55,585 nucleotides of DNA, from positions 16 through 55,600 of the forward strand of contig NZ_VKHR01000030.1 of the NCBI RefSeq assembly GCF_009663145.1, read 5' to 3'. This document shows positions 30,508-41,705 of the stretch, piece after piece (positions within the stretch are counted from its first letter, which is position 1; every line of letters starts with the position of its first letter). The position numbers and the translations under genes were made by a program. Origin of the DNA: Shewanella sp. TC10 (GTDB taxonomy: Bacteria; Pseudomonadota; Gammaproteobacteria; Enterobacterales; Shewanellaceae). The notes under the pieces were generated by a model. It saw nothing but the letters and a program-made list of their open reading frames with translations, was not told the origin of the DNA and did no database searches.

Positions 30508-31509
30508 ATGACTGCAAAACCTATCGTGTTTAGTGGTGCTCAACCTTCAGGTGAGCTAAGTATCGGAAACTACATGGGCGCGCTTCGTCAGTGGGTTAAT
30601 ATGCAAGACAGCCACGATTGTATTTATTGTGTTGTTGATTTACATGCCATTACAGTGCGACAAGATCCTGTAAAGCTGCGTGCAGCTTGTTATGACACGC
30701 TAGCTATTTATCTAGCTTGTGGTATCGACCCAGACAAAAGCACTGTGTTTTTACAGTCTCAAGTGCCGCAACATACTCAATTAGGCTGGGCACTAAACTG
30801 TTACACCCAAATGGGTGAGCTTAACCGCATGACGCAGTTTAAAGATAAGTCGCAAAAGCACGCTAATAATATCAATGTGGGCCTATTTGATTATCCGGTA
30901 TTAATGGCTGCAGATATCTTACTTTATCAAGCTAATGAAGTGCCTGTAGGCCAAGATCAGAAGCAACATTTAGAACTTTCTCGCGATATCGCGACTCGTT
31001 TTAATAATGCATACGGTGACACCTTTGTTGTACCTGAGCCGTTTATTCCAGAAACTGGTGCACGGGTCATGTCATTACAAGATCCAACCAAGAAAATGTC
31101 TAAGTCAGACGATAATCGTAATAATGTTATTGGCTTACTTGATGATCCTAAAGCGATTATGAAGAAAGTTAAAAAAGCGATGACTGATAGTGAAGAGCCA
31201 CCAGTAGTGCGTTTTGACGTAGAAGAAAAGCCAGGTGTTTCTAACTTATTGAGCTTAATGTCTGGCTGTAATGGACAGTCAATCGAATCGATTGAAAAAG
31301 ACTTTGAAGGCAAAATGTATGGTCATTTAAAAGTGGCAACAGGTGAAGCTGTTGTCGAGATGCTTGAGCCATTACAAGAGCGCTTCCATAAGTTCAGAGC
31401 TGATGAAGCGTACCTTGATTCTGTATTTAAAGCTGGTGCAGAAAAAGCCAAGGTTCGTGCAGAAGCCACAATCAAAAAAGTGTACGAAAAAATCGGCATG
31501 ATTGTGTAG
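30508..31509 (+). CDS. trpS: Tryptophanyl-tRNA synthetase
   Basis: 333 aa class I synthetase. The HIGH-type signature is [10 protein letters not shown] (near 13-22) and the KMSKS loop appears as KKMSKSDDN (near 196-204). It charges tRNA-Trp. Last gene of rpe-gph-trpS; a terminator follows. Confidence 0.98.
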   Translation: MTAKPIVFSGAQPSGELSIGNYMGALRQWVNMQDSHDCIYCVVDLHAITVRQDPVKLRAACYDTLAIYLACGIDPDKSTVFLQSQVPQHTQLGWALNCYTQMGELNRMTQFKDKSQKHANNINVGLFDYPVLMAADILLYQANEVPVGQDQKQHLELSRDIATRFNNAYGDTFVVPEPFIPETGARVMSLQDPTKKMSKSDDNRNNVIGLLDDPKAIMKKVKKAMTDSEEPPVVRFDVEEKPGVSNLLSLMSGCNGQSIESIEKDFEGKMYGHLKVATGEAVVEMLEPLQERFHKFRADEAYLDSVFKAGAEKAKVRAEATIKKVYEKIGMIV

Positions 31510-31532
31510 AGCCTATTAAAATAGAAAGCCGC

Positions 31533-31560
31533 AAAAGCCAGCATAATGCTGGCTTTTTTT
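31533..31560 (+). terminator. Terminator of rpe-gph-trpS
   Basis: AGCCAGCA, loop TAA, TGCTGGCT (31536-31554) with a flanking A run and a seven-T run; it also fits as terminator for the convergent LysR gene. Confidence 0.92.
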
Positions 31561-31563
31561 GTT

Positions 31564-32487
31564 TTATAAACCCGACTGCGTCTGAGTCTTTAACCAATCA
31601 ATAAAACAGGCTATGGCTGGCTCGCGTTTTCTGCGTTGTTTACAGCTAAAGTTGAAGTTAAAGCCCGTTAATAAATCGGGTAAATCGAGGGCAATTAATC
31701 GCCCTGAGCGTATGTCATCTTTCACCATGAAGTCAGAAGCGAGTGCAATACCTTGGTGAACAATTGCCGCTTCAATGGCGAGCAAGACATGGCTGAAAAT
31801 GTGTTGTTGCTGCTCAACGGATGGAGTTAAATGGTTTACCTCGAACCAACGCTGCCAATCAATGCCTAATGCTCCTTCATCAACAGTGAGCAATACTGCA
31901 CTCGCTAAGCAACTTTTTAACTCTTGGGTGGAATGAGCTGGGTTAATTAACCATTTAGCGATGTATTCAGGACTTGCTACTGCAATTAAGCGCTCTTTAT
32001 GTAAAGTGAAGTGACTGTAACCTTTATGGTTTGATTGACCCGAAATAAACATGTCAGCGACGCTATCGCTTAACTGTGGGTCTTCGGCAATCATATCTAT
32101 ACGTAGGTCGATTTGTGGTTGAAGCTGACGGAATTCACTTAATCTAGGTATGAGCCATTTTACCGCAAATGAACTATAGACAGCTAAACGTAAATGTTGG
32201 TTTTCATCGCCAACTATTTGCCGACTGATGTCATCTAATTGATTGAATGATATCTCAGCTTGTTCAAATAGTAGCGCGCCCTTATCTGTTAATTCTAGCT
32301 GTCTAGTATTACGAATAAACAGCACTTCCCCATAGTACTCTTCAAGCTGCTTAATTTGATGTGATACTGCACTTTGAGTTATACAAAGCTCATCAGCCGC
32401 TTTCGAAAAGTGCTGCAAGCGAGCTGCTGACTCAAAAACTTGTAAAGACCGCAATGGAGGAAGCTTTCTCATTGTTGTACCACTCAA
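31564..32487 (-). CDS. LysR-family transcriptional regulator, GcvA-like
   Basis: 307 aa. The N-terminal winged HTH (LPPLRSLQVFESAARLQHFS, then KAADELCITQSAVSHQIKQL) is of the GcvA/AmpR type, followed by a substrate-binding effector domain. It diverges from the EamA transporter over 148 bp, which suggests it controls that transporter. MRKLPPLRSL could begin at the internal ATG five codons later. Confidence 0.85.
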   Translation of the reverse strand: MSGTTMRKLPPLRSLQVFESAARLQHFSKAADELCITQSAVSHQIKQLEEYYGEVLFIRNTRQLELTDKGALLFEQAEISFNQLDDISRQIVGDENQHLRLAVYSSFAVKWLIPRLSEFRQLQPQIDLRIDMIAEDPQLSDSVADMFISGQSNHKGYSHFTLHKERLIAVASPEYIAKWLINPAHSTQELKSCLASAVLLTVDEGALGIDWQRWFEVNHLTPSVEQQQHIFSHVLLAIEAAIVHQGIALASDFMVKDDIRSGRLIALDLPDLLTGFNFNFSCKQRRKREPAIACFIDWLKTQTQSGL

Positions 32488-32635
32488 AAATAATAGAGAT
32501 GAATAAATTATGGTCGATAATCATATTTATGAATTTAGCTCATGAATGGGTAAGAAACATCATTTCAGTTGCAGAAACTTGCTAGATATCATGATTTTCT
32601 TATTTAGGTTGTCTGTTAATTGAGTTTAGAAAGCC

Positions 32636-33508
32636 ATGAAGCCACATGTCGTCGTTGCATTATTGATATTAGTATTAGGAAATATTTTCAGCGCCTTATA
32701 CGACGTATCGATTAAGTGGCTACCCCACGATGCTGATGTGGTGACATTTTTACTTATACGCCAGCTAGGTTGCGTATTAATGCTGTTGCCTTTGTGGCTT
32801 ATCGCTCGCAGACCAAACACCGCAGATTTTAAATTACAATTACTGCGCTCAAACATAGGTGTTGTGACTTCGATTACTCTAGTGATCGGGTTATTGTCAT
32901 TACCATTAGCAACAGTGAGTTCCTTATTTTTCTCCGCGCCTATTATCATCATAGTATTAGGCCATTTCTGGCTTAAAGAACAAGTGAGAATGAGTCAGTG
33001 GCTGATCACTTTACTTGGGTTTGTGGGAATCATTATTTTACTTAGGCCGTCAGAAATGAGTTGGGCTGGGCTGGTGGTATTAATTGCCGCAGTGGCATTT
33101 TCTGTTAATCAGATTACCTTACGAAAATTACCCCAAACTGACTCACCTATCGTGACATTGCTGCTTTATAACCTGTTAAGTATTCCTGTGTTAGTTATCA
33201 TTGGTGCCAGCATAGGTTTCGGTCAAATTTCTTGGTCACTGATTGGTTTGTCTATTGTCAGTAACATCTTTATTTTGGCTTATCATCTGTGCTGTATTTT
33301 TGCATACAAAAATGCCCAAGCCAGTGATATTGCAGTAGCAGAATACTCTGGACTACTGTTTTGTATCTTTTTCGGTTGGCTGTGGTTTGGTGAATGGTTA
33401 GATGCATTAAGCTGGGTTGGTGCTAGCTTAATTGTGCTACCCAGCTTAGTTATACCATTTGCAGTGAAATACTTTACGACTCGTTCAGCTAAAGCTTTAG
33501 TAAGCTAA
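32636..33508 (+). CDS. EamA/DMT-family inner-membrane transporter
   Basis: 290 aa with about ten hydrophobic helices and the two-repeat EamA layout. The substrate is unknown; relatives export amino acids or metabolites. Divergent from the LysR regulator, with a terminator just after its stop. Confidence 0.85.
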   Translation: MKPHVVVALLILVLGNIFSALYDVSIKWLPHDADVVTFLLIRQLGCVLMLLPLWLIARRPNTADFKLQLLRSNIGVVTSITLVIGLLSLPLATVSSLFFSAPIIIIVLGHFWLKEQVRMSQWLITLLGFVGIIILLRPSEMSWAGLVVLIAAVAFSVNQITLRKLPQTDSPIVTLLLYNLLSIPVLVIIGASIGFGQISWSLIGLSIVSNIFILAYHLCCIFAYKNAQASDIAVAEYSGLLFCIFFGWLWFGEWLDALSWVGASLIVLPSLVIPFAVKYFTTRSAKALVS

Positions 33509-33533
33509 CGTTTGCTTGAACTAACAACAGCTA

Positions 33534-33571
33534 AAAAAAATTCATCGGACCAAGAGTGCGATGAATTTTTT
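33534..33571. terminator. Bidirectional terminator, EamA/dolP
   Basis: AAAATTCATCG and CGATGAATTTTT (33559-33570) flank an 11-nt loop, with A and T runs on both sides, between convergent genes. Confidence 0.88.
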
Positions 33572-33610
33572 GTGTTAGAAAGTGAGTGAGGTTTGCTACT
33601 TTTGAGTCAT

Positions 33611-34815
<1,205 letters not shown>

Positions 34816-34852
34816 TCACTATCTTGGCAGCATTATAGCTAAAATTGTCTAT

Positions 34853-35188
34853 TTAAAAACACCCTTGTAGCCATTGTATGTCTTGGCCGTTAATGGCAAC
34901 AACATCAAAGCGGCATGGGGCATTGATTTTATGTGTTTGTAAATATTGCTCGGCAGCTTTTCTAATGCGAGATATTTGCGCTGCTGAGACGGCACTTAAT
35001 GCACCGCCAAACTGGGTTGAAGAGCGATATTTCACCTCAACAAAGACCCAATACTGTTTATCTCGCATGATTAAATCTATTTCACCAAAACGGTAACGCT
35101 GATTCTGAGTCACAAACTGTAGACCTTGTTGTTCAAGGTAAGTTCGAGCCAATGATTCAGCGTGTTGGCCTTGATTGTTTTGGTTCAT
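34853..35188 (-). CDS. yraN: UPF0102 YraN nuclease-like protein
   Basis: 111 aa with the UPF0102 endonuclease-like core: GEIDLIMRD then VFVEVKYR, the D...E.K arrangement of Holliday-junction-resolvase-type folds. Function not firmly known. Between lpoA and diaA. Confidence 0.93.
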   Translation of the reverse strand: MNQNNQGQHAESLARTYLEQQGLQFVTQNQRYRFGEIDLIMRDKQYWVFVEVKYRSSTQFGGALSAVSAAQISRIRKAAEQYLQTHKINAPCRFDVVAINGQDIQWLQGCF

Positions 35189-35224
35189 AACAAATGCTTC
35201 ATATAGGGTGCTTATAAATGGCAG

Positions 35225-37048
35225 CTATAAAGGGCGAAGCTGGCCTCGCTGATATTTACCCCAGCTAAGTGTTCGTTCAATCACACCGTCTTTATCAACT
35301 GATAAAGCCCCACTGCGTCCGTTGAATTGGTAGCCAGGGAAAGCGCGCATTTGGGCTAAACGACTTACAAGTTCTAGTGAGTCATAGCCCATGATATATA
35401 AGCGCTTTTGGCCGTTATTCCAATTACTCCATAGTTTATTCACCATGGTTGTTTCAGTATTGGTGCCCATTAACCAAGGAATATCGCTGATCATTAGGTT
35501 ATTGAGCTCTTGCGCTGATTGGGTTGAATTACCACTTAATCGACTGCGGCTGGTGGTATAAAGTGCAACAGGATCGGCAAACACACTAAAGTTAACGTCG
35601 AGGAATGGCTTAAGTAGTACCAAATCTTTAGCGGCAGAAATCATGTAAATGGCATCAATATCTCGGCGTGAGCGAAAATCAGCTTCAATATTGCTGCCAA
35701 TGAGCTCTTTCATGCGGGAGATACGTGCTTGACTGTCTTTAACCCCGAGTGCTTCTTGTACTGTGAGTTTCATTTGATCGCCACCATCGTAGTAATGGAT
35801 TTCGGCGTTTTCTTCTGTTAACTCAAACCATTTTTTATTAAAACTCTCAGCCATACGTTTACCCGTTGAGTCATTGCTGACGAGTAACAGAGGTAAAGTA
35901 ATGCCATCGTTATACAGCTTTTGCGCAGCATCACTGGCTTCTTGCGCTGGTGATAACGCAAAATAGAACTGGTCGTTATTGGCTGTGAAGGTTTCAGTTT
36001 GATTCAAATACAGCTGTGGAACGCTCATTAAGCCTTGGTCGTTTAACGCCTGCATTTCTTCCACAGCGTTAGGTAACAAAGGTCCAATAACAAATTCAGC
36101 ACCAGCGGCAATAGCATCTTGATAAGCTTGCTCAACACCTAGATTAGTATCGTAGAAGTTAAGCTCAATTTGGTCATCATAAGCGGCCATATAACTTGCA
36201 ATAATACCTTGGCGAATAGGCTCAGCAACTGCAGCTCGTCGACCAGTAAGAGGTAAAAGCACGGCAATATTTTGCGGCTTATAAGGTTTTGCATTCAAGG
36301 CTTTTTCTAAATCAGAAGGTAGCTTCATCGCACCTGGATGATTTGGATTAGCTTGTTGCCATTCACCTAAGTAACGCACTAATTGAGAAGGGTCTACAGC
36401 ATAATGTTTCGCAATATAAGCTAGCTGTAACCAACCAGAAAAAGTGGGATTGCTGCTATCGCCCATAAAGTTTTTAATCGTTTCTTCATGTAGAGGTTGC
36501 AGTGCACGCCAAATATTATCGTTGACCTCAAAAGCTTGCTCTTTTGGTAAATATAAACTTAACGAGCTTAACTGGCGTAATTCATCGATTGGCTGCTTTG
36601 TTTGATTAAATAAGCGCGCTTTATATTGATGATAAGTCACTCGCTGCCAATCGGGGAGGTTCCACTGTTGTGGATAATTCAAAATAGCGAGTGCGTCAGC
36701 CTCTGAGCGAGTTTGCTCAGTGACTCTTGCAGAAAGGTATAACCACTCAGCTTGTAAGCTAGGATCAGGCTGTAATTTTGGCTTCATTGAGGTCAATAAA
36801 GAATCAGCAGCGCTAAGATTACCTTCATTCACATAGGCATGGGCAGCTAATAGCAAATATCTATCACGCTCTTGTGGCTGCTCACTGTTACTTGCTGCCG
36901 ATAAATAGACATTAGCCGTTTGAGTAACGCTGGCTAACGAACTATCAATAGCTTGTTTGTTATCAGTGGTTTGGGTTGCACAACCAAATAGTACAGTAGA
37001 CAAAATGGCTGCGAAAACAAATTTTGTTGTAATCAGTCTTTTTAACAC
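35225..37048 (-). CDS. lpoA: Penicillin-binding protein activator LpoA
   Basis: 607 aa outer-membrane lipoprotein (lipobox LFGC, Cys23). TPR-like N-terminal half (about 30-250), then a periplasmic-binding-protein-like C-terminal half starting IAVLLPLTGRRAAVAEPI. It spans the periplasm to stimulate the transpeptidase of PBP1A, whose gene is also in this window. Divergent from rsmI. Confidence 0.95.
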   Translation of the reverse strand: MLKRLITTKFVFAAILSTVLFGCATQTTDNKQAIDSSLASVTQTANVYLSAASNSEQPQERDRYLLLAAHAYVNEGNLSAADSLLTSMKPKLQPDPSLQAEWLYLSARVTEQTRSEADALAILNYPQQWNLPDWQRVTYHQYKARLFNQTKQPIDELRQLSSLSLYLPKEQAFEVNDNIWRALQPLHEETIKNFMGDSSNPTFSGWLQLAYIAKHYAVDPSQLVRYLGEWQQANPNHPGAMKLPSDLEKALNAKPYKPQNIAVLLPLTGRRAAVAEPIRQGIIASYMAAYDDQIELNFYDTNLGVEQAYQDAIAAGAEFVIGPLLPNAVEEMQALNDQGLMSVPQLYLNQTETFTANNDQFYFALSPAQEASDAAQKLYNDGITLPLLLVSNDSTGKRMAESFNKKWFELTEENAEIHYYDGGDQMKLTVQEALGVKDSQARISRMKELIGSNIEADFRSRRDIDAIYMISAAKDLVLLKPFLDVNFSVFADPVALYTTSRSRLSGNSTQSAQELNNLMISDIPWLMGTNTETTMVNKLWSNWNNGQKRLYIMGYDSLELVSRLAQMRAFPGYQFNGRSGALSVDKDGVIERTLSWGKYQRGQLRPL

Positions 37049-37137
37049 AGGGCTTCACTCTGGTAAGATGCTGTCTCTAGTTTAACCTGCTCTTTCACTT
37101 GGCGAAAGTCCAGATGGTATTCAATACAGAGGTAGTT

Positions 37138-37980
37138 ATGGACCTATCGGTCGCACTTTATATCGTTCCCACCCCAATTGGTAACTTAGGGGATATCAGC
37201 AGCCGTGCAATAGAGGTACTTAATAACGTTAAACTAATTGCCTGCGAAGACACTCGCCACAGTGGCAAATTATTAAGCCATTTTGGTATCGAGACCCGCA
37301 AAACTGCGCTGCATGATCATAATGAACGTGACAGAGCCCAGTGGATTATTCAAAAATTAAGTAACGGTGAAGCGGTCGCATTGATTTCAGATGCAGGCAC
37401 ACCATTAATTTCAGATCCTGGATATCACTTAGTCAAACAAGTGCGTGAAGCGGGTTATAACGTAGTGCCATTGCCAGGTCCTTGTGCAGCTATCACAGCG
37501 TTAAGCGCATCTGGCTTACCATCAGATAGATTTTCTTTTGAAGGTTTCTTACCGTCGAAAGAAAAAGGACGTTTAGATAAACTTGCAGCGCTAAAAGAAG
37601 ATCCGCGCACGCTGATTTTTTACGAATCACCGCATCGTATTGTCCATAGCCTTGAATCCATTGTGAAAGCATTAGGTGACGATCGTGAAATCGTTATGGC
37701 CCGTGAAGTCACTAAAACCTTTGAAACCTTTTTATCAGGTTCTGTGGCAGAGGTATTACAAACTGTAAAAGATGACCCAAATCAGCAAAAAGGTGAAATT
37801 GTCATCATGATCCATGGGCATCGCATTGACACTGAATCAGAAATTCCAACCGTTGTGATTAATACTCTAAAGCTGTTATGCCAAGACTTACCGTTGAAAA
37901 AGGCTTCGGCGTTAGCGGGTGAAATATACGGGCTTAAAAAGAATGCACTTTATAAATATGGTTTAGAAATCGGACTGTAA
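37138..37980 (+). CDS. rsmI: 16S rRNA 2'-O-methyltransferase RsmI
   Basis: 280 aa from ATG 37138, chosen because AGAGGT lies just upstream and family proteins begin right before [13 protein letters not shown]; the frame stays open to a TTG at 37099. SAM tetrapyrrole-methylase fold with [12 protein letters not shown] and FYESPHR motifs. It methylates C1402 ribose of 16S rRNA. Followed by rnpB. Confidence 0.95.
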   Translation: MDLSVALYIVPTPIGNLGDISSRAIEVLNNVKLIACEDTRHSGKLLSHFGIETRKTALHDHNERDRAQWIIQKLSNGEAVALISDAGTPLISDPGYHLVKQVREAGYNVVPLPGPCAAITALSASGLPSDRFSFEGFLPSKEKGRLDKLAALKEDPRTLIFYESPHRIVHSLESIVKALGDDREIVMAREVTKTFETFLSGSVAEVLQTVKDDPNQQKGEIVIMIHGHRIDTESEIPTVVINTLKLLCQDLPLKKASALAGEIYGLKKNALYKYGLEIGL

Positions 37981-38042
37981 TTAAATTGCGAATGGTTTAG
38001 CCCAAAGCTATTTTTTAGATGGTGTGTTGGAGTCGCTTACGC

Positions 38043-38048
38043 TATAAT
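38043..38048 (+). promoter_or_regulatory. -10 box of rnpB promoter
   Basis: A perfect TATAAT seven bases before the predicted 5' end of RNase P RNA. No strong -35 box is seen at 17 bp; GCGCC follows the -10, a GC-rich discriminator typical of stable RNA promoters. Confidence 0.6.
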
Positions 38049-38055
38049 CCGCGCC

Positions 38056-38397
<342 letters not shown>

Positions 38398-38430
38398 ACA
38401 ATTTTTGCGAAAGCAAAACAATGACTTAGT

Positions 38431-38455
38431 GGCACCTCAACCTTGGGGTGCCATT
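38431..38455 (+). terminator. Element-borne hairpin after rnpB
   Basis: GGCACCTCAA (38431-38440) pairs with TTGGGGTGCC (38443-38452, one G-T pair). The T tract is poor (ATTAATGTT), so readthrough into the integrase is plausible. The native terminator was displaced to 53053. Confidence 0.65.
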
Positions 38456-38456
38456 A

Positions 38457-39815
38457 ATGTTACACAAACTGATACACAAGCAAACCAGTCAAGTATTACG
38501 CCCATTACCTCTATATCTAGAGTTAAGAAGTCGAATTTATTACTTTCGATATCGCTTACCTGCAAGTATTTCTCTTCTAGTAAATCAAAACGAAATTCGT
38601 TTTAGCCTTCATACTGATAGCTTAAATGAAGCATACTCTCGTTTGCACAGCTTTCTCCCGCTCATCCAATCAATTAAGCGTTACAGCTTCCATAAAGACT
38701 TAGCCGCCGTTGAGCAATCTCAAGTAAAAAATCTGATAAAACAGCTTCTAAATTCTAGGTTTCAACAACTCTTAGAGAATGCCCCTCTAACGCTACCAAC
38801 AACAGTTGAGGTAAAGCCTGATAGCTCTGGGCAATTATTCTCTAATATTCATGACCAAATGATTGAGTATAAAAAATCAAAAGGCCTGACAGCCAAAATG
38901 TGCGAAGCCTATCTCAGGTACAAAAAACTATTCTTACTTATCTCAGGTGACAAGCCTGTTTCTCAGTTAACTACCCGCCACTTAAAAGACTATTTGGTGC
39001 GAGTGGCTGATTTACCCAGGAAAAACATCAAGCCATATAGTGCAATGTCATGGGAGGAGGTTGTAAGTTTAGATGTTGTTCCTGATAGGGATAAAGTAGC
39101 GGAAAAGACTGCTAAAGAGCACTTGAAATGGCTACAGGGCTTATATGTTTTTATGAATTTTCAACTTGATATGAAGTTGGAAAATCCCACCAAAGCAATA
39201 AAAATAAAATCTAAAGCTATCCGGTATGGTTCATTTGAAGACCACGAGGTAAATAAAATTTTTCAAAATGCTAAAGGGAAGGACTGGCAATATTGGCTTC
39301 CACGGTTAGCATTTTATACGGGAGCTAGAAGGGGAGAATTGGTTAGTTTGCAAAGGAAAAACATTAAATTCCACTCTGATTTAGGTCGTTATTATATACA
39401 GATTACAAGTGAAGATAATAAAAGCTTAAAGACAGATAATGCTCTCAGGCTGGTTCCTCTAAGTCATAAGATTATTGATTTAGGCTTTATTGATTTTGTT
39501 TCAAAAATAGACAAGGAGGACGAATTTGTTTTTGGAAGCCCAAAGTTAGTTACAAAGAAAATCACTTATTGGTTTAATCATAGATTACTCAATGAATCGG
39601 GCGTTAGAATAATTGACGACATGAACCAAAAACGTGTGTTTCACTCAACTCGTCATACATTTATAACGAAAGCACTTCAAAAAAATGTACAGCCCCAACT
39701 AGTGCAAGAAATAGTTGGTCACGATAAATCTCAGGGGCTTGGTATCACAGCTAGATATACTCATAGGTTCCCATTGAAAGAGTTGATTAAAGTGATTGAT
39801 ATAATTACCTATTAG
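38457..39815 (+). CDS. Tyrosine recombinase / integrase of the element
   Basis: 452 aa from ATG 38457 (a GTG at 38448 is also possible but lies in the hairpin). The N-terminal part has the RIYYFRYRLP arm-binding start common in phage-type integrases, then a SAM-like core-binding domain, then the catalytic domain: TGARRGEL (Arg at about 291), HSTRH (His/Arg near 396 and 399), VGHD, and the nucleophile in ARYTH (about 434). It should catalyse integration into and excision from rnpB. Its start lies about 60 bp after the rnpB end, so it may be fed by rnpB transcription. Confidence 0.93.
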   Translation: MLHKLIHKQTSQVLRPLPLYLELRSRIYYFRYRLPASISLLVNQNEIRFSLHTDSLNEAYSRLHSFLPLIQSIKRYSFHKDLAAVEQSQVKNLIKQLLNSRFQQLLENAPLTLPTTVEVKPDSSGQLFSNIHDQMIEYKKSKGLTAKMCEAYLRYKKLFLLISGDKPVSQLTTRHLKDYLVRVADLPRKNIKPYSAMSWEEVVSLDVVPDRDKVAEKTAKEHLKWLQGLYVFMNFQLDMKLENPTKAIKIKSKAIRYGSFEDHEVNKIFQNAKGKDWQYWLPRLAFYTGARRGELVSLQRKNIKFHSDLGRYYIQITSEDNKSLKTDNALRLVPLSHKIIDLGFIDFVSKIDKEDEFVFGSPKLVTKKITYWFNHRLLNESGVRIIDDMNQKRVFHSTRHTFITKALQKNVQPQLVQEIVGHDKSQGLGITARYTHRFPLKELIKVIDIITY

Positions 39816-39831
39816 TGACTATAAGTTGCAC

Positions 39832-39851
39832 TCCACCAGCATGCTGGTGGA
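39832..39851. repeat. Perfect 20-bp palindrome after integrase
   Basis: TCCACCAGCA followed by its exact reverse complement TGCTGGTGGA, 16 bp after the integrase stop. No T run follows, so it may be a protein-binding site rather than a terminator. Confidence 0.6.
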
Positions 39852-39894
39852 CAGAGAAACACCTATGTACTTAGTCGAGTCAAGCTAATGCAAA

Positions 39895-40560
39895 TTAACC
39901 TAATAAATTCATTCCGAGCTGAAATACACCATAAACGAAGGCAGATATGCAAAATAATACGACTGAAACCAAGAATATCTTTTTTATAATTTTCGCTTGT
40001 TTTTCTTCTTGTAGTTTTAGCTTAGCTTTTACTTTCTCGTCTATCATTAATTTTTCTTGTTGAAGCTTTTCTTTTTCCGCTATTTCATTTTTGAGTTCTA
40101 ATGAATGCTTTTCTGCTTCTGCTTTAATATCAATAATTATTTTATTTAAGTTAGATTCAGTTAAATAATCTTCGCCTAGGGTTTCATATAATTTTTTTAG
40201 CTTTAATAGCGAGTTATCTAGTTCTGTACCAGATAAATTACTATTTAGAAAGCTAACCGCATTTGAAACTTGTTCAATGTAAGTTTGAGCTTGCTCCCAT
40301 TTCTCTTGAGACTCACGAATAGAAGCTTCTGGATTATTATTGTCGCTGTTAAGTCCTAATGATGCCTCTTGATTTTTTAATATGGACTCTTGGAACGTTT
40401 TATCTACATTGCTTTGAGAGGCTACACAAATCAGTAATCCGATTAACGGGCTGAATATAAGGGATGCAAGAAATGATGCGAAAAAACCAATTTTTCGTGT
40501 ACTACCAATCATACCAACGATGACACTTAAAACTATCCATATCATTATTGTTGAGAACAT
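39895..40560 (-). CDS. Unknown membrane protein with coiled coil
   Basis: 221 aa, not recognised. Two hydrophobic helices at the N-terminus (about 2-20 and 25-48), a long charged coiled coil (about 75-190, rich in Glu, Lys, Gln) and a TM helix near 195-217, so both ends should be membrane-anchored with the coil on one side. Stands alone between the integrase and the resolvase genes on the opposite strand. Confidence 0.7.
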   Translation of the reverse strand: MFSTIMIWIVLSVIVGMIGSTRKIGFFASFLASLIFSPLIGLLICVASQSNVDKTFQESILKNQEASLGLNSDNNNPEASIRESQEKWEQAQTYIEQVSNAVSFLNSNLSGTELDNSLLKLKKLYETLGEDYLTESNLNKIIIDIKAEAEKHSLELKNEIAEKEKLQQEKLMIDEKVKAKLKLQEEKQAKIIKKIFLVSVVLFCISAFVYGVFQLGMNLLG

Positions 40561-40887
40561 AAAAAACCTTATTTAATTAATTGTTACATAACCTTATACC
40601 TTTAAATTTTGCTTTTAACAAAGAAAACCATAAAAATATTAATGCTTTATCTTAAAGCTGGCGCCTTTGGCTAGATGTGTGAATTAGTTTTTGCCATGTG
40701 TAGGGGGGAAGAGAGGCTTTTTAATATATTCAATGTCTTCTATCCCCCCCCTCTTTAAAGATGTAACCTTAACTACAGTTTTGATTACATGAAATTGTTA
40801 CTCCGTTATTCTTCAGAATTGATTTGATTTCGTGTAATCTTTATCGTAACCTTAGAGGCGTAATCTAAGCCGAAGGATAAAGAATAC
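40561..40887. other. Divergent intergenic region with G/C tracts
   Basis: About 330 bp between the membrane protein and the resolvase. It contains a G6 tract (near 40703-40708) and a C8 tract (near 40744-40751) that can pair as an imperfect GGGGGGAAGA/TCTTCTATCCCCCC hairpin, and two copies of GTAACCTTA (near 40765 and 40846). A resolution (res) or operator site for the adjacent recombinase is possible but unproven. Confidence 0.4.
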
Positions 40888-41454
40888 ATGTTGATTGCAT
40901 ACGCTCGATGTTCAACGCAAAACCAAAACCTAGATGCTCAACTTGAGCAGTTAAAGCATTGCGATAAAATTTTTAAAGAAAAATTGAGCGGAGGGAAAAG
41001 CGACCGTCCAGAATTACAGCGTGCAATTGATTATTTGAGAGAGGGCGATAGCCTTGTTATAACCAAGCTAGACCGATTAGCTCGGTCATTGACTGACCTG
41101 CATAAATTGGTAGCCATTATTGAAGAGAAAGGTGCAACTCTCAATGTACTGAATCAGGCTATAGATACCTCAACAAGCAGCGGAAAGTTGATGTTCAGTA
41201 TGCTCGGTGCCTTTGCTGAGTTTGAAAAAGACCTTATCAATGAGCGAGTCCAAGAAGGATTAGATAGGGCCAAAGCTAATGGTGTTAAATTTGGTAAGCC
41301 ACGCCGTATACAGGATAAAGATCGTAAACGTATAGTTGAACTTGTAGATGATGAGCTGAGTAGCCTAACTAAACAAGAAATAGCGGATATGATGGGCTGT
41401 TCTAGAAATCAGGTTTACAAAATTTATCGAGAAGAAAAAGCTTTGGTAAAATGA
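40888..41454 (+). CDS. Serine recombinase, resolvase/invertase family
   Basis: 188 aa, the size of Tn3 resolvase/Hin-type enzymes. The N-terminal catalytic domain has nucleophile Ser9 (YARCST), DR..R (D62, R63, R66 in KLDRLARS) and the ...FAEFEKDLINERVQEGL helix region; the C-terminal HTH (TKQEIADMMGCSRNQVYKI) binds DNA. All active-site residues are intact, in contrast to the homologue at 42157-42678. Likely acts on a site near its own promoter to resolve or invert DNA. Confidence 0.92.
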   Translation: MLIAYARCSTQNQNLDAQLEQLKHCDKIFKEKLSGGKSDRPELQRAIDYLREGDSLVITKLDRLARSLTDLHKLVAIIEEKGATLNVLNQAIDTSTSSGKLMFSMLGAFAEFEKDLINERVQEGLDRAKANGVKFGKPRRIQDKDRKRIVELVDDELSSLTKQEIADMMGCSRNQVYKIYREEKALVK

Positions 41455-41464
41455 ACTAAGAGTG

Positions 41465-41487
41465 AGCCCTCATGATGAGGGCTTTTA
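41465..41487 (+). terminator. Terminator after serine recombinase
   Basis: AGCCCTCAT and ATGAGGGCT are perfect inverted repeats one base apart, followed by TTTT, 10 bp after the recombinase stop. Confidence 0.75.
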
Positions 41488-41488
41488 A

Positions 41489-41602
41489 TTAGCTTCTTGG
41501 AAGGCTGCGGAAGTGTTTGCAAACCATCTCCCAGTGATTAAACCGCCAGCGCCAGTAGCGTCTTACCAATACTATTTTGGGCCTATTATATCGGTTGCTC
41601 AT
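41489..41602 (-). CDS. Tiny basic/aromatic protein (37 aa)
   Basis: A short frame from ATG 41602 to TAA 41489, with a strong Shine-Dalgarno (AAGGAGT) six bases upstream. The product starts MSNRYNRPK and continues with an Arg/Trp-rich stretch (VRRYWRWRFNHWE). The composition is far from random for this A/T-rich region and the ribosome site is among the best in the element. Function unknown; it converges on the serine recombinase. Confidence 0.6.
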   Translation of the reverse strand: MSNRYNRPKIVLVRRYWRWRFNHWEMVCKHFRSLPRS

Positions 41603-41705
41603 AAGTTACTCCTTGATTGTATCGGGGTAGCCTAAGCCTGAAATAGATTCTATACTGTCAGCTCTCACACGTAGGAATAGAATCTTTTCCAGATTTAAAC
41701 TTCTA

